Assembly: GCF_013003915.1 (NCBI RefSeq)
Contig: NZ_JABAIV010000006.1
Coordinates: 1-64,000, forward strand
Length of the DNA: 64,000 nt
Direction of reading: 5' to 3'
Source: Telluria aromaticivorans
GTDB lineage: Bacteria > Pseudomonadota > Gammaproteobacteria > Burkholderiales > Burkholderiaceae_D
The notes below the pieces were generated by a model. That model did not search any database. It was given only the letters and a program-made list of their open reading frames with translations, and was not told the origin of the DNA. The stretch's first letter is position 1. Each line of letters begins with the position of its first letter. The position numbers and the translations under genes were made by a program. This document shows, one piece after another, positions 36,182-46,968 of the stretch.

Positions 36182-37228
36182 TCATGCTATCGGCTGATCT
36201 GGTGCGTCCAGCTGATCGAGCTGTCCCCCTGCCAGGCTCTGGCGGACAGAGTCCTGGCTCAGGAGTTCATGAGGGAACCCGAGACTGGGCGAGCCTGCCG
36301 CGTTCAGGTGTAAAAGCTGCTGTTCCGTGAGCCTTAGTTCTGTCGCACCGAGGTTGTCGTCCATCTGTGCCAGTGACTTCGGTCCGACAATCGGGATGGC
36401 GCCGCGTGCCATCACCCAAGCGATCGCCACCCTTCCAGGGTTCGATTCCGTTTCATCGGCGACGACTTGCAAAGCATCCAGGACTGCTCCCTTCTGGGCG
36501 CTGTCTTCGTGATGAATGAGCGTGCCTAACTGGGTCGCACGGCCAAGTTCCCCACGACGATACTTGCCGGTAAGAAGCCCCCCGCCCAGTGGCGACCAGG
36601 CTACGGTGCCGAGACCCAATGCCTGCGCCATTGGCAGCAACTCTCTCTCGGCCGTTCGCTCGACCAGGCTGTACTCGAGCTGGACGCCGGCGATCGGTAG
36701 CGAACCCCGGAGTTCTGCCAAGGTGGCCGCACGGGACACGCGCCATGCGGGGAAGTCAGACAGACCGGCGTATACAATCTTGCCGGCTCGCGCCAGGTCG
36801 TCCAGGCCGCGCATGACTTCCTCCATCGGCGTTACGCCATCGGGCATGTGGACCCACAGGAGGTCAATCCGATCGGTCTTCAATCGTTTCAGGCTGGATT
36901 CGACGGACTGGATCATCACCTTGCGCGAGTTGCCGGTCGCCGCTATCCCGGCCTGTGCAGGCGTGGGACCTAGTGTGAATTTGCTGGCCAACACAAGTCG
37001 CTCGCGAACCGGAGCAATCAGGTCGCTGAGCAATGTTTCAGACTGACCGGCCTGGTAGTTGTCGGCCGTATCGATGAAGTTTCCACCGACCTCGATATAT
37101 TTGCCGAACATGCGGCGGGCTTCGTCCGGCTCCGCGCCATAACCCCATGTTGTCCCAAAGTTGCCCGTACCCAGAGCCAACTGTGAAACTCGCAAGCCCG
37201 TGTGCTTGCCGAAAACCCGATAGCGCAT
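36182..37228 (-). CDS. Aldo/keto reductase
   Basis: A 348-residue NADPH-dependent oxidoreductase with the AKR TIM-barrel. The catalytic tetrad is visible: Asp and Tyr in FIDTADNYQAG, Lys in LVLASKFTLG, and His in DLLWVHMPDG. The cofactor region includes LGLGTVAWSPLGGGLLTGKY and IPIVGPKSLAQMDDNLGA. AAGAGGATC precedes the ATG. It is divergent from a LysR-type regulator across a 130-bp gap, the classical layout for a LysR-controlled gene. The carbonyl substrate is unknown. Confidence 0.92.
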   Translation of the reverse strand: MRYRVFGKHTGLRVSQLALGTGNFGTTWGYGAEPDEARRMFGKYIEVGGNFIDTADNYQAGQSETLLSDLIAPVRERLVLASKFTLGPTPAQAGIAATGNSRKVMIQSVESSLKRLKTDRIDLLWVHMPDGVTPMEEVMRGLDDLARAGKIVYAGLSDFPAWRVSRAATLAELRGSLPIAGVQLEYSLVERTAERELLPMAQALGLGTVAWSPLGGGLLTGKYRRGELGRATQLGTLIHHEDSAQKGAVLDALQVVADETESNPGRVAIAWVMARGAIPIVGPKSLAQMDDNLGATELRLTEQQLLHLNAAGSPSLGFPHELLSQDSVRQSLAGGQLDQLDAPDQPIA

Positions 37229-37358
37229 AGTGATCCTCTTTGGTGAGTGTGTACCTTCATGGAACCAAACGAAGACTTGGCATGTTCCGAAGAGCAGATG
37301 CGCCGTCGACACAGAAAGATTAGACTCCTCCTGATGATTATTCCAATCGATTGAAAAC

Positions 37359-38339
37359 ATGATCGATATCAATGAACACGATTTTCACAAGCTCGACCTG
37401 AATCTCCTGCTTGTCTTCACGGCACTCCTGCGCGAGCGAAGCGTGACTCGGGCCGCCAAGCGCCTGTACCTCGGACAGCCGGCGATGAGCGCGTCCCTGG
37501 CCCGGCTTCGCGCATTTGCTGGAGACGACCTGTTCGTAAGAACGGCCCGGGGAATGGAACCAACCGCCCACGCTCTCGCGCTCGCGGAGCGCCTGAAGCC
37601 GGCCCTTGAAGGCCTCAGTACCGCGCTCTTCACGGATACTGCGTTCGACCCGGCCTCGAGTGATCGTACGTTCGCTTTGGGGATGTTCGATATCGGAGAG
37701 GTCACGCTGGCGCCCGCACTGCTCGGCGCCCTGGCGGCACAGGCGCCCCGCATACGGCTCGCATTGCGTCCAGTCGACCAGGCCAACGCTGTTGCGCAAC
37801 TCGAGGCAGGGACGCTGGAACTTGCAATTACCGACATAGGCCCGACGACGGGCTGGATATGCACCAAGCCACTGTTTAAAGAATCCTTTGCCTGCATGTT
37901 CGATCCCAAGCTGGTACAGGTGCGGATTCCAATCAGCCTCCAAGACTACCTTGCCTACCCTCATCTTCTGACATCGTTCGGGGGTGAATTCACCGGCTAC
38001 GTCGATGATGTCCTGGTAGAACGCGGCCTCAGCCGCCACGTTACGATGACAACGACGCGTTTCAGCACATTGCCGTTTGTGCTGCGGCGCTTTCGGGGCA
38101 TTGCTTCGCTCCCGGGAACAGCGGCGCGGGAACTGGGAAGTGCGCTGGGCCTGGAGGTCAGCCCACTGCCGTTCGAGGTGCCTGCCGTGGGCCTCCATCT
38201 CGTGTGGCATGCCCGCCATGAAACGGACAAAGGGCACCAGTGGCTCCGGGACCTGGTCTACCGTAGCTGCATGCGATTGGCGCCGCCCAGGAGGAACAGG
38301 AAAGTGAGTGCCAGCCACCCGAAGGCGCGTTGCGACTGA
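37359..38339 (+). CDS. LysR family transcriptional regulator
   Basis: A 326-residue regulator. The N-terminal winged helix-turn-helix reads DLNLLLVFTALLRERSVTRA followed by AKRLYLGQPAMSASLARLRAF, and LysR substrate-binding lobes fill the rest (about residues 100-310). It is of the NodD/PNPB-like branch with FDIGEVTLAPALLGAL. The C-terminus is basic. It probably controls the divergent aldo/keto reductase and itself from the 130-bp gap. The inducer is unknown. Confidence 0.92.
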   Translation: MIDINEHDFHKLDLNLLLVFTALLRERSVTRAAKRLYLGQPAMSASLARLRAFAGDDLFVRTARGMEPTAHALALAERLKPALEGLSTALFTDTAFDPASSDRTFALGMFDIGEVTLAPALLGALAAQAPRIRLALRPVDQANAVAQLEAGTLELAITDIGPTTGWICTKPLFKESFACMFDPKLVQVRIPISLQDYLAYPHLLTSFGGEFTGYVDDVLVERGLSRHVTMTTTRFSTLPFVLRRFRGIASLPGTAARELGSALGLEVSPLPFEVPAVGLHLVWHARHETDKGHQWLRDLVYRSCMRLAPPRRNRKVSASHPKARCD

Positions 38340-38461
38340 CATCGCCACAATCGACTTGCGCTGCCATGGAAGTCGCCACCATGCAATCATGTCCCCCTCC
38401 CGGCCCGGTCGACTATAGGTCGGTGCATCCGGGTGTATTTCTTAAATTGCGGTAGCAGGCG

Positions 38462-38770
38462 TCATTCCTTGTCCCAAGGTGGTGCCATGTCCGTTCGGAG
38501 CGGTGACCAGCGTCCCGGCAGAAACAGGTCGGCATGGTGGTGGCTGCCGCCCTGCGCCATCTCCTGCTTGACCTTCTTCATCATGCCGACATCGGTGAAC
38601 ATGTCGATCTGAGTCGTCACACCGAACAGCACCGGCAACTCGACGTGGCGAAACGCGTGGGTGTGGCAGTCGATCAGGCCGGGCAGCAAGGTGCGGCCCG
38701 CTCCGTTCACCACCCGCGCGTCCTTCGGCGCCGCGCCGCGGAAATTGGCATCGATGATGACGCCTTGTCG
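38462..38770 (-). pseudogene. Truncated, frameshifted amidohydrolase fragment
   Basis: The minus strand matches about residues 47-140 of the intact amidohydrolase at 34134-35924: IDANFRGAAPKDARVVNGAG, then [20 protein letters not shown] and TTQIDMFTDVGMM. At least two single-base deletions are apparent. One is near 38764, where the intact gene has GACAAGGGC and this has GACAAGGC. The other follows HHADLF, where the frame shifts by one base so that [14 protein letters not shown] appears only in the next frame. Both the N-terminal signal and most of the enzyme are missing. A decayed duplicate, not a gene. Confidence 0.85.
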
Positions 38771-38840
38771 CGCACACTTGGGCTATCCGAATTTCCGCTT
38801 TCGGGCCAAGCGGATATTTCACCGGGCACAGCATGTCGCG

Positions 38841-40373
38841 CTAGACATTGCGGACGGTAGTGATGTTCGAGTCGGTGCCGTCGGTGTAGATCCCCATACG
38901 GGTGCTTCCCGAGAAGCTGTTGTTGGAAACGACGGTTGGGCTGCCGTAAATGTACGATAGCGCGATATGGGCTTGGAATGGACTGGGCGTCTTCCCTCCG
39001 CTGCGCCGGTTCACGACGGAAAAGCTGCAGTTTGAACCCATCTTGTTGGAATCGACTAAGTGACCGCCTGTGTCAGGCCACTTGGCCCTATCGCCGCCAC
39101 CATACATCTGGATACCGTTCCCTTCGTTATTCGAGATGATGTTGCCGTAAACCGAACACTTGCAGGTCCCGTCGTCCACACCGATGCCGACGCCTTCCGA
39201 GCCGTTGTCCAGCGGACCGCCGTAGTTATAGTTGAATCTGCAAGTGTTGTAGCGGATCGTATGTCCGGATACGGCATCCTGTCCGACTGCCGACGATAAC
39301 TCGATACCCCGGCCGTAATAGGTAGGGGTCAATGTCCCACCATTGGAATTACAGACGTTGCGCTCGATGATATAAGACTTGGCAAAGCCGCTGATATGAA
39401 TTCCGAAATTCATATTGTTGCTGCAGTTATTATTGCCCACGTAGCTGCGATCTCCACCGTTGATGAAGATGCCGGTCAGCATACCGGTCACAGTATTCCT
39501 GTCCAGCGTGGCAGCGTCCCCGCGGATAAGGTAGATACCGATCGCTCTGCGGTTCGGGTTATAAGCGACGCCCGGTGGCGGAGAAACGCGGTTCCGGCGT
39601 ATCACGAGATGCGTGAGGAACGCGGCGCTGTCGTAGGTTTCACAGCGGATGCCATACGAGGTCACCGTGCCGCCACCGTGGTGACGGACAATATTATCGA
39701 GCAGGCGGATGTTTTCGATATTGGTGTTCCCGGCAACCAGAATCCCTTGATTGCCATACGCGGGGCTATTCCTGATGACGTCGAGCACACAGCCGGAGAT
39801 GGTCACATGGTTTTTTTCGAAGATATACACGCCCGCACAATTGGACGTCACATTGTTATTTTCGAACACGCAGCTATTGCCCAACCAAAGGATTGCCGCG
39901 TCACTCGCTTCCGGCAAGGCACTATTTCGAATGTCGAGATGACGGTAGGTGATGAAATCGCGCTCCTGCTTGTACACCGCGATCGAGGCGCCGTCGGCCG
40001 GCATGGTAGGCGCGGGCGGCAAGATGATGACCGGTTTTGGCCGTGAAATATCGTCGCTGCCATTGGATCGATAATAAGCGCCAATGGTGATGCGCTGCAA
40101 CGCAGTGCCGCTCGCCGATACCTGGAAGACACCCGAATAGGTCGTGCCCCGTTTCTGCAGGTAGGTGTGGCCGGGTGCCCAGGAAACGCTGGTCCACGAG
40201 CGAAAAGGTTTTGCAAGCGTTCCGTCACCCGGACCAATGACAGTTGGATCGATGTAATGCATATTCGCGTTGCGTCCCCCCTGGGCCATCGCAAACCTCG
40301 GAAGCACTGTTTCCGCGCACGCGCCGACACCCACACTGGAGGCAATCCGAAGGAAGTCTCTTCGTTTGGTCAT
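38841..40373 (-). CDS. Tat-exported right-handed parallel beta-helix protein
   Basis: A 510-residue protein. A twin-arginine signal (MTKRRDFLRIASSVGVGA, cleavage near FAMAQ) is followed by a right-handed parallel beta-helix of the pectate-lyase/polysaccharide-lyase kind. Short repeating rungs with Asn ladders recur, such as CVFENNNVTSNCAGVYIFEK, RLLDNIVRHHGGG, YVGNNNCSNNMNFGIHISG and CSVYGNIISNNEGNGIQM. Such folds usually bind or cleave polysaccharides, but no catalytic residues are assigned. AAGGAG precedes the ATG at 40373. Its DNA is clearly more A/T-rich than neighbouring genes and it lies next to a pseudogene, which suggests acquisition. Confidence 0.82.
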   Translation of the reverse strand: MTKRRDFLRIASSVGVGACAETVLPRFAMAQGGRNANMHYIDPTVIGPGDGTLAKPFRSWTSVSWAPGHTYLQKRGTTYSGVFQVSASGTALQRITIGAYYRSNGSDDISRPKPVIILPPAPTMPADGASIAVYKQERDFITYRHLDIRNSALPEASDAAILWLGNSCVFENNNVTSNCAGVYIFEKNHVTISGCVLDVIRNSPAYGNQGILVAGNTNIENIRLLDNIVRHHGGGTVTSYGIRCETYDSAAFLTHLVIRRNRVSPPPGVAYNPNRRAIGIYLIRGDAATLDRNTVTGMLTGIFINGGDRSYVGNNNCSNNMNFGIHISGFAKSYIIERNVCNSNGGTLTPTYYGRGIELSSAVGQDAVSGHTIRYNTCRFNYNYGGPLDNGSEGVGIGVDDGTCKCSVYGNIISNNEGNGIQMYGGGDRAKWPDTGGHLVDSNKMGSNCSFSVVNRRSGGKTPSPFQAHIALSYIYGSPTVVSNNSFSGSTRMGIYTDGTDSNITTVRNV

Positions 40374-40997
40374 AACGGCTCCTTCAATCAAGAAAGGTCT
40401 GCAATCGACCACCATCATTTCTTTGCAGATGCTTAAATAGGCCGAGAGCACTGCTCACAGGACCGGCTTGTCCAAGCATCGACTCGACCATCTCCGATGC
40501 CAAAATGCGACATCGATCGGCAACAACGCTTTGATGGCGCTCTCGTGTTTGGGCACGGACCTTAGTTATAGACCTTGTCCGGTATCTGGAGAAGGTTAAT
40601 CTCTCGGCAGGACGTGGAAATCACTCGACTGCGGTGGACAGGAAAAAAAAGTGCATGAATCGATACCTGTTGTTCAGCGCTTTATCCTCACTCGCTCGCT
40701 TGATTCGGTAGCTTTATGAGGACATAACCAACGACACCAGGACTGCTGCGGTTTTCAACCTGAACGCTTTTGTTTAACTGTCACAGGCTGCTGACAGCCG
40801 GGAACAGGAATATGGCTGCTGATTTGACGCTGCAGTATTTCAGTCATTCGCACGGGACGTCATGGCGCACCTCCTGTCCCGTTTCAGGTTTGTCCCGGTC
40901 TATTCTATCGATTTACGTGAATTTACGGTTGGCGAAGGACCGTTTCGCGGGCGCCTGGATCTAACAGGACGAGTCACTGCACGAACAGGGGCCTGCC
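40374..40997. other. 624-bp non-coding stretch
   Basis: Relatively A/T-rich. It holds a short palindrome CTGTCA-N8-TGACAG (40778-40797) and an eight-A run near 40647. Short open frames exist but have neither ribosome sites nor recognisable products. It must contain the promoter of the beta-helix gene on the minus strand and, possibly, of the small gene at 40998. Confidence 0.5.
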
Positions 40998-41231
40998 ATG
41001 AGATACAGCCTGGACTACTGGACGGAGCGCCGAAACGATTTCCGCACATCGCTGCTGATCGATGCAGCAATCAATGCGGCCAGCTCACATGATGTGTTCA
41101 CCGCTGCGCAAGAGCTTCTTGAGCAGCACACGCCGCCCGACGTCGTGATCCGTGTCCTGACAAGATCGACGAAGCGACGCCGCTACCCTGAATCGGAGAT
41201 CCCGGGTTCATCGGCAGATTCGCCTCGATGA
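40998..41231 (+). CDS. Small hypothetical protein
   Basis: A 77-residue reading frame with coding-like composition. It is predicted helical and soluble: YSLDYWTERRNDFRTSLLID, then an Ala-rich helix to AAQELLEQHTPPDVVIRVLT and a basic end (RSTKRRRYPE). The pattern of an alpha-helix, a His/Pro turn and a VxxRVLxR stretch resembles small uncharacterised proteins of Burkholderiales, but no family is named. AGGGGCC precedes the ATG weakly. It converges on ruvB with 32 bp between the stops. Confidence 0.55.
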   Translation: MRYSLDYWTERRNDFRTSLLIDAAINAASSHDVFTAAQELLEQHTPPDVVIRVLTRSTKRRRYPESEIPGSSADSPR

Positions 41232-41263
41232 CAGTGGGCGATGTGCAATCCGGGCACGCACTC

Positions 41264-42331
41264 CTAGGCCGGCGGCAAGCTATCCCACAAATCGCCCGTC
41301 GGGCTGATACGCGGCGCGGCCACACCAAAGTGCTGGTAAGCCAGCGGCGTAGCAATGCGCCCGCGCGGGGTGCGCTGCAAATAGCCTTGCTGGATCAGGA
41401 AGGGTTCGAGCACGTCTTCAATCGTATCGGCCGCTTCGCCGATCGCTGCCGCCAGGTTGCCGATGCCGACCGGGCCGCCGCCGAACTTGAACAGCACGGC
41501 TTCCAGCAGCTTGCGGTCCATCACGTCGAAGCCGACCGAGTCGACATCGAGCATCTTCAGCGCGAGGTCGGCGATGTCCTTGGTGATGTCGCCATTGCCC
41601 TTCACTTCCGCATAGTCGCGCACGCGGCGCAGCAGGCGGTTGGCGATACGCGGCGTGCCGCGCGCGCGCCGGGCGACTTCACGGGCGCCGTCCTGGTCGA
41701 TCGGGGCGCCCAGCAGCGCGGCGCTGCGGGTGACGATCTTGGTCAGTTCGTCGACGTTGTAGAACTCGAGACGCGCGACGATGCCGAAGCGGTCGCGCAG
41801 CGGGTTGGTCAGCATGCCGGCGCGGGTGGTGGCGCCGACCAGGGTGAATGGCTGCAGGTCGAGTTTCACTGAGCGCGCGGCCGGGCCCTCGCCGATCATG
41901 ATGTCGATCTGGTAGTCCTCGAGCGCCGGGTACAGGATCTCTTCGACCACCGGCGACAGGCGGTGGATCTCGTCGATGAACAGCACATCGTTCGGTTCGA
42001 GGTTGGTCAGCAGCGCAGCCAGGTCGCCCGGGCGTTCCAGCACCGGTCCGGAAGTCTGGCGCAGGTTGACGCCCATTTCGCGCGCGATGATGTGCGCCAG
42101 CGTGGTCTTGCCCAGGCCTGGTGGGCCGAACAGCAGCGTGTGGTCGAGCGCCTCGCGGCGATTGCGCGCGGCATGGATGAAGATCTCAAGCTGGGCGCGG
42201 ATCTTCTCCTGGCCGACGTACTCTTCGAGCTGCTTCGGGCGCAAGGCGCGTTCGATCGCCTCTTCATTCGGCGAAGCCGGGGCTGCGTCGATGACGCGCT
42301 GTTCGGTGAAATTGTCGGTCTGGATGCTCAT
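41264..42331 (-). CDS. ruvB: Holliday junction branch-migration helicase RuvB
   Basis: Hexameric AAA+ motor that drives Holliday-junction branch migration with RuvA; 355 residues. Walker A is [14 protein letters not shown], Walker B is [12 protein letters not shown], sensor 1 is [11 protein letters not shown], and the arginine finger region is PLRDRFGIV. The C-terminal winged helix ends [10 protein letters not shown]. It starts 6 bp after the ruvA stop and is the last gene of the ruvCAB run. Confidence 0.98.
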   Translation of the reverse strand: MSIQTDNFTEQRVIDAAPASPNEEAIERALRPKQLEEYVGQEKIRAQLEIFIHAARNRREALDHTLLFGPPGLGKTTLAHIIAREMGVNLRQTSGPVLERPGDLAALLTNLEPNDVLFIDEIHRLSPVVEEILYPALEDYQIDIMIGEGPAARSVKLDLQPFTLVGATTRAGMLTNPLRDRFGIVARLEFYNVDELTKIVTRSAALLGAPIDQDGAREVARRARGTPRIANRLLRRVRDYAEVKGNGDITKDIADLALKMLDVDSVGFDVMDRKLLEAVLFKFGGGPVGIGNLAAAIGEAADTIEDVLEPFLIQQGYLQRTPRGRIATPLAYQHFGVAAPRISPTGDLWDSLPPA

Positions 42332-42337
42332 GCTTGT

Positions 42338-42916
42338 TTACGCTTTCGAGAGCGCCTTCAGCGCGAACTTGATGCCGTCGGAAACGCTCGCGCCGGCCGG
42401 CATGTTCTTGGTCGCGAGCAGCGCTTCTTTATCAGAATACCCCAGCGCCACCAGCGCATTGAGCACGTCGGTCTGCGCCTCGTCACGGACCACGCCGCCG
42501 ACCACGCCGATGTCGGCGCCCAGCTTGCCCTTGAGTTCGAGCAGCAGGCGTTCGGCGGTCTTCTTGCCGATGCCCGGCACCTTCACCAGGCGGCCGGTCT
42601 CCTGCAGCGTCACCGCCTGCGACAGCTCGGCCACCGTCATGCCGGACAGGATCGACAGCGCCATGCGCGCGCCGACGCCGGTGATCTTGATCAGCTGGCG
42701 GAACAGCGCACGCTCGGAGGCGCTGCCGAAGCCGAACAGCAGGTGGGCGTCTTCGCGCACGGTCAGGTGGGTGAACAGCACCACCCGCTCGCCGGTATGC
42801 GGCAGGTTGTAGAAGGTGCTCATCGGGACGTCGACTTCGTAGCCGACGCCATTGCAGTCCACCAGCACGTGCGGTGGCGCTTTTTCGAGCAGTCTCCCTT
42901 CGATTCGACCGATCAT
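42338..42916 (-). CDS. ruvA: Holliday junction-binding protein RuvA
   Basis: A 192-residue tetrameric junction-binding protein that loads RuvB. The OB-fold N-terminus is [20 protein letters not shown]. Two helix-hairpin-helix motifs follow ([15 protein letters not shown] and [17 protein letters not shown]). The C-terminal RuvB-binding domain contains [16 protein letters not shown]. It lies 19 bp after ruvC. Confidence 0.98.
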   Translation of the reverse strand: MIGRIEGRLLEKAPPHVLVDCNGVGYEVDVPMSTFYNLPHTGERVVLFTHLTVREDAHLLFGFGSASERALFRQLIKITGVGARMALSILSGMTVAELSQAVTLQETGRLVKVPGIGKKTAERLLLELKGKLGADIGVVGGVVRDEAQTDVLNALVALGYSDKEALLATKNMPAGASVSDGIKFALKALSKA

Positions 42917-42935
42917 CGTTGTTTCCTTGTTGTTT

Positions 42936-43472
42936 TTAGACGAGGCGGCTGCGTTTCATGCGCAGCGTGGTAGCGGCGGGCGTTAGCGCGCCGAGCAGGG
43001 CCAGGGTATCGATGCTGTGTGCATGGCAGATGGCCACGCCGAGCGCATCGGCGGCATCGCTGCCGGGCAGGCCGGGCAGCTTGAGCAGGCGTGCGACCAT
43101 GTCCTGCACCTGGGCCTTGGCTGCCCTGCCGGTGCCGACCACGGCCTGCTTGACCTGCACCGCGGTATATTCGGCCACGTCGAGGTCGGCGCCGACCAGG
43201 GCCGTGATCGCGGCGCCGCGCGCCTGGCCCAGCAGCAGGGTCGAGTGCGGGTTGACGTTCACAAACACTTTTTCGATGGCGGCGCAGCCGGGCTGGTAGG
43301 CGGAGACGATTTCGCTCACGCCCTTCAGGATCACCTTCAGGCGCGGCGGCAATGCGCCTTCAAGGCCGGTCTTGATGGTGCCGGACGCGATATAGCGCAG
43401 TTTGCTGCCGTGTTTTTCGATGACGCCGAAGCCCGTCGTGCGCAGGCCCGGGTCGATGCCGAGAATAATCAT
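42936..43472 (-). CDS. ruvC: Crossover junction endonuclease RuvC
   Basis: A 178-residue resolvase of Holliday junctions with an RNase H-like fold. The four catalytic acids are visible: Asp7 in [13 protein letters not shown], Glu in AAIEKVFVN, and the two Asp in [16 protein letters not shown]. First gene of ruvC-ruvA-ruvB. A LexA-type box lies 41 bp upstream of its ATG, so the run is probably SOS-inducible. Confidence 0.97.
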   Translation of the reverse strand: MIILGIDPGLRTTGFGVIEKHGSKLRYIASGTIKTGLEGALPPRLKVILKGVSEIVSAYQPGCAAIEKVFVNVNPHSTLLLGQARGAAITALVGADLDVAEYTAVQVKQAVVGTGRAAKAQVQDMVARLLKLPGLPGSDAADALGVAICHAHSIDTLALLGALTPAATTLRMKRSRLV

Positions 43473-43513
43473 TGTGGAATGATATACGGCGGAAGGGGGT
43501 TAGTGGGAAAATA

Positions 43514-43529
43514 CTGTGTAAAAACACAG
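43514..43529. promoter_or_regulatory. LexA (SOS) box upstream of ruvCAB
   Basis: CTGTGTAAAAACACAG matches CTGT-N8-ACAG exactly, with TA before it as in the extended consensus TACTGT. It lies between the repeat copy g and ruvC. LexA of Betaproteobacteria recognises this motif, and ruv genes are SOS-controlled in E. coli. Binding itself is inference. Confidence 0.75.
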
Positions 43530-43551
43530 GTGATGTAGCAAAGCTTGACAC

Positions 43552-43659
43552 GTAGGGTGGTCGGATTTTCCGACCGCGCGTTCAAATCACATTTGAAAAT
43601 CATAGCGCGTCCACACCCACGATGGTTGAACGCGCGGCCGGCAGAGCCGGCCACCCTAC
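43552..43659. repeat. Dispersed two-hairpin palindromic element, copy g (variant stems)
   Basis: 108 bp. Outer ends are GTAGGGTGG / CCACCCTAC, but the hairpins read GGTCGG-ATTTT-CCGACC and GGCCGGC-AGA-GCCGGCC instead of the usual GGGCGG-type stems. Pairing is kept although the sequence differs, which is compensatory change. It lies just after the purH stop (43664 on the minus strand) and before the LexA box. Confidence 0.85.
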
Positions 43660-43663
43660 AAAA

Positions 43664-45259
<1,596 letters not shown>

Positions 45260-45349
45260 GGTGTGGCCTGTTGTTGAGAATTGGTGCGTCCGGGCGCGCG
45301 GACCTTGTACCGGCCGCGCCCTAACGCACGGCCCACGCCATGCAATGCT

Positions 45350-45583
45350 TTAGAGGAGACCGTGCTCCTGGAGTTTCTTGCGCAAAGTGTTCCGGTTGAT
45401 GCCCAGCATCTGCGCCGCGTGCGACTGGTTGCCGTCGGCGCGCGTCATCACGACTTCGAGGACCGGTTTTTCAACGGTCAGCACCATCATGTCGTAGATA
45501 TTGGTCGGCTTTTGCTCTCCCAGATCGTTGAAATAATCCTCGAGGCTTTTCTGGACGACTTCCTGGATACTTTCTTTGCTCAT
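45350..45583 (-). CDS. fis: Fis family nucleoid-associated DNA-binding protein
   Basis: A 77-residue homodimeric DNA-bending protein regulating rRNA and many other genes. The C-terminal helix-turn-helix is ADGNQSHAAQMLGINRNTLR followed by KKLQEHGLL. The N-terminal arm is short. It lies between dusB (123 bp upstream) and purH, the conserved dusB-fis arrangement of Proteobacteria, where fis is usually cotranscribed with dusB. Confidence 0.95.
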   Translation of the reverse strand: MSKESIQEVVQKSLEDYFNDLGEQKPTNIYDMMVLTVEKPVLEVVMTRADGNQSHAAQMLGINRNTLRKKLQEHGLL

Positions 45584-45706
45584 GTTCTCTGCTGCTTCAT
45601 CCTGGTTAATGATTGCTCGCTGCTGAAGCAGCGTGTCCCCGTTTGTTCTATTTTTATGCTCTGCTGGTACTGCTGCTCGCGTGATTGTTGCGAAGCGATG
45701 GCCGGC

Positions 45707-46732
45707 TCAGGCCGCCAATGCCTCATCCGCAGGAAGCGCGGGGCGGTATTGTAACCGCTCCCCAAGGTCGAGTTGGGATTTGAAAAACATATCGACTGCC
45801 GCCAGCTGCTCGGCGGTCGATTCGAGCAGATTCATGCGCTGGCGGAATTCTTCCCCGCCGGCCAGGTCTTGCACATACCAGCCGATATGCTTGCGCGCAG
45901 AGCGCACGCCGATGAAATCGCCATAGAAGGCGTAGTGCGCCGGCAGGTGCTCGTTCATCAGCTCGCGCACTTCTTCCACCAGGGGCGCCGGCAAATGTTC
46001 GCCGGTGCGCAGGAAATGGTCGATCTCGCGGCAAATCCAGGGACGGCCCTGGGCGGCGCGGCCGATCATCACAGCGTCGGCGCCGGTGTAGTCGAGCACG
46101 AACCTGGCTTTTTCCGGCGTGGTGATGTCGCCATTGGCGACCACCGGAATGCCAACGGACGCCTTGACGGCGCGGATGGTGTCGTATTCGGCGTCGCCCT
46201 TGTAGCCGTCGGCGCGGGTGCGGCCGTGCAGGGTCAGCATCTGGATGCCGGCCTGCTCGGCCAGGCGCGCGATGCGCAGGGCGTTCTTGTTCTGGCGGTC
46301 CCAGCCGGTACGGAATTTCAGGGTGACCGGCACGTCGACTGCCTCCACCACCGCATGCAGGATGCGCTCGACCAGGTCTTCGTGCTGCAGCAGCGCGGAC
46401 CCGCACCAGCTGTTGCACACCTTTTTCACGGGGCAACCCATGTTGATGTCGATGATCTGGGCGCCGCGCTCGACGTTGAACTTTGCGCAATCGGCGAGGT
46501 CTTTCGGGTCGGCGCCCGCGATCTGCACCGCTTTCGGCTCCATTTCCCCGGTGTGGTCGGTGCGGCGCGAGGTCTTTTCGCTGGCCCACAGGCGCGGGTT
46601 CGAGGCCGCCATTTCGGACACGGCGTAGCCGGCGCCGAGCTGCTTGCACAGCTGGCGGAACGGGCGGTCCGTCACCCCGGCCATCGGGGCGACAAAGACG
46701 TTATTACGCAGGATATAGGGTCCGATTTGCAC
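45707..46732 (-). CDS. dusB: tRNA-dihydrouridine synthase B
   Basis: An FMN-dependent reductase of uridines in the tRNA D-loop, 341 residues. The TIM-barrel N-terminus begins LRNNVFVAPMAGVTDRPFRQ. The catalytic Cys is in NMGCPVKKVCNSWCGSALL, and FMN-binding regions include TLHGRTRADGYKG and VVANGDITTPEKA, then DAVMIGRAAQGRPW. The C-terminal helical domain follows. First gene of the dusB-fis unit. Confidence 0.96.
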   Translation of the reverse strand: MQIGPYILRNNVFVAPMAGVTDRPFRQLCKQLGAGYAVSEMAASNPRLWASEKTSRRTDHTGEMEPKAVQIAGADPKDLADCAKFNVERGAQIIDINMGCPVKKVCNSWCGSALLQHEDLVERILHAVVEAVDVPVTLKFRTGWDRQNKNALRIARLAEQAGIQMLTLHGRTRADGYKGDAEYDTIRAVKASVGIPVVANGDITTPEKARFVLDYTGADAVMIGRAAQGRPWICREIDHFLRTGEHLPAPLVEEVRELMNEHLPAHYAFYGDFIGVRSARKHIGWYVQDLAGGEEFRQRMNLLESTAEQLAAVDMFFKSQLDLGERLQYRPALPADEALAA

Positions 46733-46903
46733 AGCAGAAATCTCAGAAGTTTCTCGGGGAACCTATTATTTTACCTTAATCGCTGCTCAAATTATCGGCA
46801 GAATTTTTGGGGAGTGTTGTTTGTGTGATATTGGCAGGGGTGGGTAGTGGGGGTAGGTGCAGGGGTTTGGGGTGTAAGGTCAGGCTGGTGGTGGGCGACG
46901 GAA

Positions 46904-46951
46904 TTGGGTTCCGGCCTTCGCCGAAGTCGTAGGCGCAGGCCGGAATCCAAG
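46904..46951. repeat. REP-like hairpin
   Basis: TTGGGTTCCGGCCT pairs with AGGCCGGAATCCAA around a loop containing TTCGCCGAAG. Same family as the hairpins at 2219-2398. It lies just after the histidine-phosphatase stop and may serve as its 3' structure. The surrounding gap 46733-46968 holds the dusB upstream region and is otherwise featureless. Confidence 0.7.
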
Positions 46952-46968
46952 TTCTTTCACCGAAACCC

